Origin: a virus
DNA length: 29,703 nt
Virus record (IMG/VR): IMGVR_UViG_3300005253_000388
Coordinates: 1-29,703 of that record
Direction: 5' to 3' (one strand)
Position 1 is the first letter of the stretch. The number at the start of each line of letters is the position of its first letter. The notes beneath the pieces are model-generated. The model worked only from the letters and a program-made list of their open reading frames with translations. It was not told the DNA's origin and made no database searches. Positions 8,684 through 14,909 of this stretch are shown one piece after another. A program made the position numbers and the translations under genes.

Positions 8684-9325
8684 TTACCTCCCCAACTTAT
8701 AACCTCTACGAGCAGCTTCAGCTATCGCTGCTTTATTCCCTGTTATAGCACTTCTATACAACTCTAACTCACTCATCTTCATATACTTTCCATTCCCACC
8801 ACCTACACTACCATACACCTCATCCAATATCTTCTTAAAACGAGAAGGGTCGAGTTTCTTGAGGGAGATATAATTGAGTGCGTCTTTTCTAGTCTTTAAT
8901 TTGGTAGTTAGCATCCGTCCCATTAGACCACTTGTTGTAATCCCTATTTTCCTCCTAATGTCTGCTTCCACACCTTGCACACTTTCCTTCTGTGCCCAGG
9001 TAGGTTTCCCTTGAAAAGTTACTGGTTCCTGCTTCCCCTCCGCCTCCAAATCAATGATGTGGGGTACCCCTAAACTATTCTCGAGTTCTTGAAACTGGGG
9101 GTTGGAGAACATTTGGGTTGCTCTTTCTCCACCAACCATTTCCCCTGCATTGATAGCCATGTCATATGCTTCTTTCCTCTTATCGTAGTCTATCTTCTCA
9201 AACTCCATCTTACGCTCTCTTAGTTTCTCCTTCTCCCCAACAAAACCTTCAATCGCCCCACCCATAGCTTCCGCCAACTTGGACTTCCTATCTGGTTCTG
9301 TGCCGAAAAATTGCATTCCTGGCAT
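8684..9325 (-). CDS. Hypothetical structural or internal protein (213 aa)
   Basis: Soluble, highly charged and helical, with a lysine/glutamate-rich segment at about 28-55 (EKEKLRERKMEFEKIDYDKRKE) likely to form a coiled coil. No membrane segment and no recognised family. The start ATG has GGAGGTGAG four bases upstream. The gene lies just upstream of the 1077-residue internal protein and downstream of a glycine-rich 282-residue protein. I suspect a small member of the same ejection or internal complex, but only position supports this. The 59 bases before its start hold a perfect 23-bp dyad (9354-9376). Confidence 0.65.
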   Translation of the reverse strand: MPGMQFFGTEPDRKSKLAEAMGGAIEGFVGEKEKLRERKMEFEKIDYDKRKEAYDMAINAGEMVGGERATQMFSNPQFQELENSLGVPHIIDLEAEGKQEPVTFQGKPTWAQKESVQGVEADIRRKIGITTSGLMGRMLTTKLKTRKDALNYISLKKLDPSRFKKILDEVYGSVGGGNGKYMKMSELELYRSAITGNKAAIAEAARRGYKLGR

Positions 9326-9353
9326 TTAACTCACCTCCACTTACTCTTTTTTG

Positions 9354-9376
9354 GTAAGTTCAATTATTGAACTTAC
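9354..9376. repeat. 23-bp dyad element, copy 2
   Basis: Perfect dyad: GTAAGTTCAA, spacer TTA, TTGAACTTAC. It is in the gap between two leftward genes (stop at 9385, next start at 9325). The leftward strand reads AAAAAAGAG after it, so no U-tract follows in the direction of transcription. It is identical in both arms to copy 4 at 26561. Confidence 0.9.
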
Positions 9377-9384
9377 ACCCTCAA

Positions 9385-10233
9385 CTACGCCGTAACAGCT
9401 GTAGGACCAGTTGGTGTAGTCCCACCAAACTGACTCCAATCAACCCCTCCCGCAAGTTTACCTAACGATGGTAGTATTGATGCAAATGGACTTTCCGTTT
9501 GACCTGGAAAGTAACCAGCTTTGGTTTGTATACCCAAAATATCTCTTATCATATTCATAATCGGACTAAGTTCTGGTGTGGTTCGTATGAATTCCGCCAC
9601 CTGCTTATCCAAATCTTGTTGCTCAATTAGTCGAGGTAGCGATGCAGCCCCCATATAACCAGGTAACATTCCTCTAGCCGCTGCCCTCTCACTTTGGATA
9701 GCTCCACCTATCCTACCCAACTGACTCTCCCCAAACCTTTCCCATGCTCCACTAACTCTACCCTCAGTACCAGTCCCACGGAGGGTGCCACCAGGTACTC
9801 CAGCTTCCCTTATTCCTGGAAGTATCTTCTCCTTCATATACCTCTCTTCCGCAGGAGCCATATACTTCATATACCAATTACGTGTCTCCTCAGGAGATAG
9901 TCCTTCAACCGCTTCCCTATACTTACCCATCCCCCATTTTTCCTCTTCTCCTAAAGGAGCTGTCCAAGGACCTTCCCACGCACGCAATCCCTTCCCAATG
10001 TTACCCTGCAACCAAGGTGCATACTGCTTCATAAGAGCTTGTTGTTCAGGGTTTAAAGTTGATATAATCTTCAATCTCTCCTCTTCATCGTCACCACCAC
10101 CACCAAAGAAGCCAGCTGCTCCGCCCAATAACGCACCAACCCCAATTCCAAGGGGACCACCAGGCGAACCCATTGCCGCACCACTTGCTGCTCCGGCACC
10201 TGTTCTTTTCCACCAATCTTCATCCTTCGCCAT
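9385..10233 (-). CDS. Glycine-rich structural protein, probable internal or tail-associated (282 aa)
   Basis: From the ATG at 10233 the protein begins MAKDEDWWKRTGAGAA. GGGAGGTGGGG directly before that ATG makes it a better start than the one 11 codons upstream, which would overlap the preceding gene. Residues about 12-45 are a Gly/Ala-rich segment with GxxxG-like spacing that could insert into a membrane, then GGGGDDEEE, then a soluble helical body. Phages often carry such proteins (short Gly/Ala hydrophobic stretch near the N-terminus) among internal or ejection proteins, and its neighbours fit this. The precise function is unknown. Confidence 0.65.
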   Translation of the reverse strand: MAKDEDWWKRTGAGAASGAAMGSPGGPLGIGVGALLGGAAGFFGGGGDDEEERLKIISTLNPEQQALMKQYAPWLQGNIGKGLRAWEGPWTAPLGEEEKWGMGKYREAVEGLSPEETRNWYMKYMAPAEERYMKEKILPGIREAGVPGGTLRGTGTEGRVSGAWERFGESQLGRIGGAIQSERAAARGMLPGYMGAASLPRLIEQQDLDKQVAEFIRTTPELSPIMNMIRDILGIQTKAGYFPGQTESPFASILPSLGKLAGGVDWSQFGGTTPTGPTAVTA

Positions 10234-10250
10234 CTTCCCCACCTCCCATT

Positions 10251-10706
10251 TTACCACACAAACCAATTAGTTCCATCACTACACAACCTCGACTGGCCGT
10301 AGTTAGCACTTATTGTTAGGGTAGCATTCCCGTCTATAGTTGTTGCCCCTTCTGGGTCTATCACAATATTATTTGCTCCAGCTCCCCCAGCTTCATCCTT
10401 AATTATTAACCTCCTACCACTATTAGCTGTAGTTGTAGGTAAGATTACCGTCCTCTGAGCTGAAAGTGCAGTATACGCAACTATGAAGTCACTTTTAGTA
10501 ACCGTGTAATTAACATCATTAACAGCCGTCCTCTTATACATCTGCTCACGATTGACCAACTCCCCTCTAGTGTATACTTTAGCAAACGTCTCCTCCAACG
10601 CCACAGTCAACTTTCTTAAGTAGTCCTCCAACTCCAACCTTAAATCTTCCGCACTCAACCCCTCAAACTTGGGTAAAGGGGGGAGGTCTACATTAAATCC
10701 TGGCAT
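10251..10706 (-). CDS. Small tail fibre-like protein (151 aa)
   Basis: The C-terminal approximately 90 residues have the repetitive beta pattern seen at the ends of phage fibres: YTVTKSDFIVAYTALSAQRT, then ILPTTT, GRRLIIKDEAGGAGANNI, TIDGNATLTIS and a final LCSDGTNWFVW. The N-terminal 55 residues are helical (SAEDLRLELEDYLRKLTVAL) and could form an oligomerising stalk or docking segment. The start codon is one base after the stop of the 685-residue tail gene. Probably a short fibre, spike tip or collar component. No enzymatic motif is visible. Confidence 0.7.
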   Translation of the reverse strand: MPGFNVDLPPLPKFEGLSAEDLRLELEDYLRKLTVALEETFAKVYTRGELVNREQMYKRTAVNDVNYTVTKSDFIVAYTALSAQRTVILPTTTANSGRRLIIKDEAGGAGANNIVIDPEGATTIDGNATLTISANYGQSRLCSDGTNWFVW

Positions 10707-10707
10707 A

Positions 10708-12765
10708 TTAAACTCCTCTGTCTGATGCTTTTATAAACCCTATCTCTAACTCCCTAACCTCAAATGTTTCATCCGTGTTACCATTTCTAAGTCTGAACCT
10801 TACTTGAGGTGCATTTGCTTCAAAATCATAATTATATTTAGTCCACACACTCGTCAGGGTAACCACCTTAACTTCTGACCACGACGCCCCCAAATCAGTA
10901 CTATAACGAATGTATACTTTATCCCCTTTAGCCTCGTAGTTCAACTCCATCCAATTAGTCATCCTTCTACGATAACCATCTCCCACCACAAAATCTTTAG
11001 TCTCCACACGTCCATCTATAGCAGTCCCAGCTAAATCCAACTCCGTATCATCATCATATGTAACCACCCCACTTGTCTCACCATATAGACTTATGGGGGA
11101 GAGGGCTTGCAACGACGTGCTATCCCACTTAATGGCTTGATTACTCCAAGGGTCAGTCGCTCCTGAACCAGCTGCATCCCAACTATCGGCGGTTTCTATC
11201 GTGTAGATACCAGTACTAACATACGTCCTAACCCCTCTCGACCAACTTCTAGTCTTTAAGTTGTAGGAGAAGTAGACATTAGGTATAGTATTACCACTGG
11301 TAGGGATGTAGAGACGTATTGTATACTCCTGCTCCCTATATACCATAAACGAACGTTGGACGTACTCTGGATTTATAATACTAAACAACTCCTTCTTTAC
11401 ATTCCAGCCAATGGGAGTTATATCCTTCCCACCTTTATACGAATATATATCATCCCACCCAAGGAAGATATGCTCATTACCCAAGTTGATTATAGCTGCA
11501 GGTGCTGCTAATCCCTTACCAGTAACTCTTGTGTAGAAGGCGTAGGGGTCATCGACTACTCCAACATAATCCTGTAGAGCGACTGTACGACTACCATAGA
11601 TAACCATGTAGTTACCCAACCTCTCAGCCGTCTGGATGTGGTCGGTACCTAGTACTCCCTCCAAATCGGTGTTGCCAGAGCCTGCAGCTGTCCAATCCGT
11701 TGCTGCTGGAGTGCCACTAATCCCTCCCACTATTGTCCACTGTACTCGTTGAGGATATACGTTCGCACCATCAACCACGTTATACATACACAACCTCTCC
11801 CCAAACCTACGTAAGCACTTAGTTGATAATGTACATCCCGAATATAATATTGCTGTAGTTGCTGTCGACATATCCCAAAACATTAGAGGTACTATTTTAT
11901 TACTATACACGTATAAGTCATTCATAACTTGGGAGGTGAAGGAGTCATCTTCGTCGCCTGTAGTTTCGATGGTTACCATTACATCATCTATATTCACTAC
12001 TGCAGCACCTTTATCTACTTTCAAGTAAAGAGCAACTGACTCAACAGTACCTAAATCACCTGGGGTGGTTATCGCAATACTAACCTCTTTCCATACCCCT
12101 GCAACTAAAGCAGGGATGTTGAAGCGTCCACTATCACTCCCCCCTACAGGAGTACCTCCAGCTGTTGTATCCCCTAAGACGAGTTGATAGTCAGCTGCAG
12201 CTAAAGCAATACTAGACTTAATGAAGAAATGTAAGTATGTAGCAGCGGTAAAGTCATCCGCGGCAAAGTTTTCATATGCACAAACACCTGTCCCCTCACC
12301 AGCAGGGATAGTTATTGCAACTGAGTTTGTACCCTTCTTCTTATCCGTACTAGTCGCACAAGTTGTAGGAGCGTTAACCGACCATACATCCTCACAATCT
12401 TCCACCACTTCCCCACGAGTGATATTCTCAAATAGACCAGTAGATGAATTATACGCATACACTTGTGAGGTTGTATGTGCCATCAACTTCTCGGTACCAG
12501 ACATTAGTTTGTAGTGATTGAAGTGCATCACACTACCAAGTAAAGGGGTAGTAGCAGTGCCTGCAAAGTAAAGTGTCCCCTTAGTTTTAGCTACCTTACT
12601 GTTGCGGAAGGTTACTTCACTACAAAGGGGAGTGAATGTATCCCCTATGAATGTAGAGCCCTTACTGTAATCGAGACCTCCATCTAAACCATATATATTG
12701 TAGTACTTCCTACGGATGGAAGGGAGTTTAACTGATTTACTTCCTTTAGTCAATGGTCTTATCAT
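10708..12765 (-). CDS. Tail hub or nozzle-like protein with inserted jelly-roll-like domain (685 aa)
   Basis: A beta-rich protein of the size and position of short-tail nozzle or stabilisation proteins (P22 gp10 / T7 gp12-like, by context only). The N-terminal region (YNIYGLDGGLDYSKGSTFIG) and repeated strand-turn motifs such as KLMAHTTSQVYAYNSSTGLFE, NDLYVYSNKIVPLMFWD and HIFLGWDDIYSYKGGKD suggest propeller blades. Residues roughly 125-265 look like an inserted carbohydrate-binding-type jelly roll, ending in VVNIDDVMV. Another beta domain closes the C-terminus (VYIRYSTDLGASWSEVKVV). The ATG has AAAGGTGATG upstream. The fold assignments are inferred from sequence pattern; I cannot exclude a fibre or collar protein. 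Confidence 0.6.
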   Translation of the reverse strand: MIRPLTKGSKSVKLPSIRRKYYNIYGLDGGLDYSKGSTFIGDTFTPLCSEVTFRNSKVAKTKGTLYFAGTATTPLLGSVMHFNHYKLMSGTEKLMAHTTSQVYAYNSSTGLFENITRGEVVEDCEDVWSVNAPTTCATSTDKKKGTNSVAITIPAGEGTGVCAYENFAADDFTAATYLHFFIKSSIALAAADYQLVLGDTTAGGTPVGGSDSGRFNIPALVAGVWKEVSIAITTPGDLGTVESVALYLKVDKGAAVVNIDDVMVTIETTGDEDDSFTSQVMNDLYVYSNKIVPLMFWDMSTATTAILYSGCTLSTKCLRRFGERLCMYNVVDGANVYPQRVQWTIVGGISGTPAATDWTAAGSGNTDLEGVLGTDHIQTAERLGNYMVIYGSRTVALQDYVGVVDDPYAFYTRVTGKGLAAPAAIINLGNEHIFLGWDDIYSYKGGKDITPIGWNVKKELFSIINPEYVQRSFMVYREQEYTIRLYIPTSGNTIPNVYFSYNLKTRSWSRGVRTYVSTGIYTIETADSWDAAGSGATDPWSNQAIKWDSTSLQALSPISLYGETSGVVTYDDDTELDLAGTAIDGRVETKDFVVGDGYRRRMTNWMELNYEAKGDKVYIRYSTDLGASWSEVKVVTLTSVWTKYNYDFEANAPQVRFRLRNGNTDETFEVRELEIGFIKASDRGV

Positions 12766-12775
12766 ACATCACCTT

Positions 12776-13909
12776 TTACCTTATATTCAATACATAACCT
12801 TTAACTACTATGGACAGCGACTGTCCAGCTGCACTATACTCCCTATGACTTATCTTCTGGCTATCGTCGGTAGGACACCAAAGTTCACCCGCAATTGAGT
12901 GAAGGTATGGATTACTAGCATTAGTCCTAGAAAGTATCCCTGCATATTCCCCCGTTGGATAACTAGCAGAGAAACCTAAAGGTTTCAAGGATAAGCCAAC
13001 AAGAGTATAACTCGCACCCGTCCCACCAGCAGCCCCTGTAAATATACCCATAGTTGATATTGCAGGTATCAATGCAGAACAATTTCCTAAATCTTGAGTA
13101 CTACCATCCGACCATGTACTCCTTGATGTACTAGTCATTGTTTGGGGTATATCCAAAAATACTGTTTTCCCACTTTGCAATTGTCCCCACTTGGCTTTAA
13201 TAACCCCATCAACTTCATAACACCTAACCGCCCCCACCACTCGATAGTGTATTGTGTTGGCTGAGTCCCAAAAATACAAGGGTGTACCCGTCGCATCACC
13301 TTGCGTGCCATCAGCAGCGTAGGATGATACATCAGCAGCGTTCTTCCCTAATAACTTATGCGTCCCGTCAGCAGCCACTCCAATGTAGTTCCAACCTTCG
13401 GTAGAGTAATCTTCTTGGTTACCATCATAATAGTTACCAGCTGTATCTAATACCAGTGCTGTAGGTGCGGTAGTTCTAATCCGTGTAAATCCATGTGCCA
13501 TAACCCCTTGCTTGACACTTACCGATGTTGCGTCAGTAGCAAAATAAGCAAGTTCGAAACCTGCAGCTATTATATCAGTAATAGCACCAAGACGTAACCC
13601 CCCACTGGTTAGTTGAATATCATTATCATCTTCATCTGTATACACTAACTCCGGCTTACCATCCACCGTCTGCGCCCCTAATATAGGGAGACCACTCGCA
13701 CCAGTCCCTATATCTGCAGCCTCAATAAAAGTAATCCACTTATGCATTCCCCAAGTCGCACCCTGCCCACTTGAGTCAAATTTGTGGTCTACCGCAACAA
13801 TCTCTCTAACCTGAGTCTTAAACTCCCTTATCCTATCATCACCATCTCTTATGTAATCACTCCCCGCTGGGGTAGCTTCACTGTGACTTACTGTAGGTAC
13901 ATTAGCCAT
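12776..13909 (-). CDS. Tail fibre / collar-type structural protein (377 aa)
   Basis: From the ATG at 13909 the protein begins MANVPTVSHSEATPAGSDYI; GGAGGGCGGTA precedes it, which makes this the best start. The N-terminal block GSDYIRDGDDRIREFKTQ is a pattern I associate with the particle-binding end of phage fibres. The middle and C-terminal parts are Gly/Thr/Ser-rich beta structure (for example LYFWDSANTIHYRVVGAVRC and the final SLSIVVKGYVLNIR) with no catalytic motif. The gene start overlaps the small 51-residue gene upstream by eight bases. A host-contact or adhesin role is inferred. Confidence 0.7.
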   Translation of the reverse strand: MANVPTVSHSEATPAGSDYIRDGDDRIREFKTQVREIVAVDHKFDSSGQGATWGMHKWITFIEAADIGTGASGLPILGAQTVDGKPELVYTDEDDNDIQLTSGGLRLGAITDIIAAGFELAYFATDATSVSVKQGVMAHGFTRIRTTAPTALVLDTAGNYYDGNQEDYSTEGWNYIGVAADGTHKLLGKNAADVSSYAADGTQGDATGTPLYFWDSANTIHYRVVGAVRCYEVDGVIKAKWGQLQSGKTVFLDIPQTMTSTSRSTWSDGSTQDLGNCSALIPAISTMGIFTGAAGGTGASYTLVGLSLKPLGFSASYPTGEYAGILSRTNASNPYLHSIAGELWCPTDDSQKISHREYSAAGQSLSIVVKGYVLNIR

Positions 13910-14057
13910 TACCGCCCTCCTCATCCTTTACATTAAAACCTATCATACCCTCCATATCCCTCTTGAATTGGTCTGTTATTTGTTTAGCTAGAGCTAGCGC
14001 AAGGGATAAGCTCTCCAAATCTTCTAGTAGTCTATGTGATTGTTCTTTTGTTAGCAT
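13902..14057 (-). CDS. Small protein of the lysis/fibre region (51 aa)
   Basis: A short gene with a strong ribosome site, GGAGGAAAGAG directly before the ATG. It encodes MLTKEQSHRLLEDLESLSLA, then LALAKQITDQFKRDMEGMIG and FNVKDEEGGNG. It is an amphipathic helix without a clear membrane span. It overlaps the end of the DUF1353 gene by 26 bases and the start of the fibre gene by 8 bases, so its translation is probably coupled to both. The family is unknown; it could be a fibre assembly helper or a lysis accessory. Confidence 0.6.
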   Translation of the reverse strand: MLTKEQSHRLLEDLESLSLALALAKQITDQFKRDMEGMIGFNVKDEEGGNG

Positions 14058-14445
14058 TCTCTTTCCTCCACTTTCTTAAGCACCACCAAGCATGTGCTCT
14101 AACAAATCGCCACATTACTCTTCTCCGCCAAGGCTTAACCTTACAAATCTCCATCCCTTCAAGAAACATTCTATCTGCATTTTTGTAGTCTTCAGGTGTA
14201 ATAGCTATAGAACGACTGTAATCGTGTGGAATTGTAGCTTCTACATACTTACCCCTCCAAGGACTTCCTATTATACTGTAAGCAATAGGGGGGATGGAGC
14301 CACCATCAGTAACAAAATCCACTGGAACGTCAACTTCATCATCTCCGTTTCTGTATTGAAAAAGCGCAACTAGTCTAAATTGTGCTTTACTCCCTAAGTA
14401 TTGACCTATAAATGGTAGTGGATAAGCTTCTTCTTTAGTTAACAT
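14032..14445 (-). CDS. DUF1353 family phage protein (137 aa)
   Basis: The core DFVTDGGSIPPIAYSIIGSP, followed by W-R-G-K-Y and the histidine motif TIPHDYSR, matches the DUF1353 pattern (T-D-x-A-S-I-P-P ... H-D-x-x-Y). Family members are common in phage late regions next to holin and endolysin genes; their biochemical role is not settled. The C-terminus is very basic and Trp-rich (KPWRRRVMWRFVRAHAWWCL). The ATG overlaps the stop of the upstream membrane protein by one base, with GGGAGGAAGT before it. Neighbouring small membrane proteins support placement in a lysis-associated cluster. Confidence 0.8.
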   Translation of the reverse strand: MLTKEEAYPLPFIGQYLGSKAQFRLVALFQYRNGDDEVDVPVDFVTDGGSIPPIAYSIIGSPWRGKYVEATIPHDYSRSIAITPEDYKNADRMFLEGMEICKVKPWRRRVMWRFVRAHAWWCLRKWRKENANKRTIT

Positions 14446-14642
14446 TACTTCCTCCCATTCCTTTTAGTAGCAAATATGTTAAACACTAACCCAGCCAAAA
14501 TCAGAGATAGAAGACCAAATTGCCAGTTAAGTATTCCTTTAATATACTCAACTTTAGCCATTACCTCGCCCATCTCCCTATTTATTACTTGTATATGCTC
14601 TGCATTCTGACACACCAATTCCCATAATCTTTGAGTTTCCAT
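14445..14642 (-). CDS. XhlA-like small membrane protein, candidate holin component (65 aa)
   Basis: From the ATG at 14642 the protein begins METQRLWELVCQNAEHIQVI. It has a helical N-terminal half (EMGEVMAKVEYIKGILNW) followed by one membrane segment (FGLLSLILAGLVFNIFA) and a short basic tail (TKRNGRK). This N-terminal coiled helix plus single C-terminal span is the architecture of XhlA/hemolysin-type holin partners. I chose the ATG two bases after the upstream stop, with GGGGGAT just before it, over an in-frame GTG six codons earlier that lies within the upstream gene. Together with the 52-residue membrane protein it could form the membrane part of lysis. Confidence 0.7.
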   Translation of the reverse strand: METQRLWELVCQNAEHIQVINREMGEVMAKVEYIKGILNWQFGLLSLILAGLVFNIFATKRNGRK

Positions 14643-14644
14643 TT

Positions 14645-14803
14645 TTAATCCCCCAACCACTGTTTAATCTTCTTCTTAAACATAACCCCTATCCCAACGA
14701 GAAGAATAACCAATAAGGGTAGCCAACCAATATTGTCACCAATAAAATGAATAATTGCATGTGAAGTATCTTGTCTTGCTACTGTTTGCTGTTGATAACC
14801 CAT
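14645..14803 (-). CDS. Small single-span membrane protein, candidate holin (52 aa)
   Basis: A short gene encoding MGYQQQTVARQDTSHAIIHF, then IGDNIGWLPLLVILLVGIGV and MFKKKIKQWLGD. One membrane segment spans about residues 27-41 and is followed by a lysine-rich cytoplasmic-type tail, a layout found in small phage holins and spanin-like or hub-associated proteins. AAAGGAAAA precedes the ATG. The stop is two bases before the start of the XhlA-like gene. The pair of adjacent small membrane proteins beside DUF1353 is what makes a lysis role plausible; the function is not proven. Confidence 0.65.
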   Translation of the reverse strand: MGYQQQTVARQDTSHAIIHFIGDNIGWLPLLVILLVGIGVMFKKKIKQWLGD

Positions 14804-14810
14804 TTTTCCT

Positions 14811-14909
14811 TTACAGCAATTGATTATAAAGCGTTACCAACTCTGCTTTTTCCGCATCATAAGCATCTCTTAATACTTGCTTTTGAGCAGTAGTTAAATA
14901 GACTCCCAG
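14811..14909 (-). other. Possible small coding segment without ATG
   Basis: After the stop of the 917-residue fibre gene, the -1 frame reads LTTAQKQVLRDAYDAEKAEL, then VTLYNQLL and stop at 14811. It looks like genuine helical protein, but there is no ATG, GTG or TTG at its head. The earliest codon that could start it is a CTG at 14909, inside the fibre gene's end. It could be a gene with an unusual start, a -1 frameshift extension of the fibre, or a decayed remnant. I see no canonical slippery heptamer. Confidence 0.3.

Noticed and set aside
9354-9376. Dyad elements as ordinary rho-independent terminators
   Set aside because: No U-tract follows any copy in the direction of transcription, and the stems are AT-rich with a three-base loop; another role is more likely.
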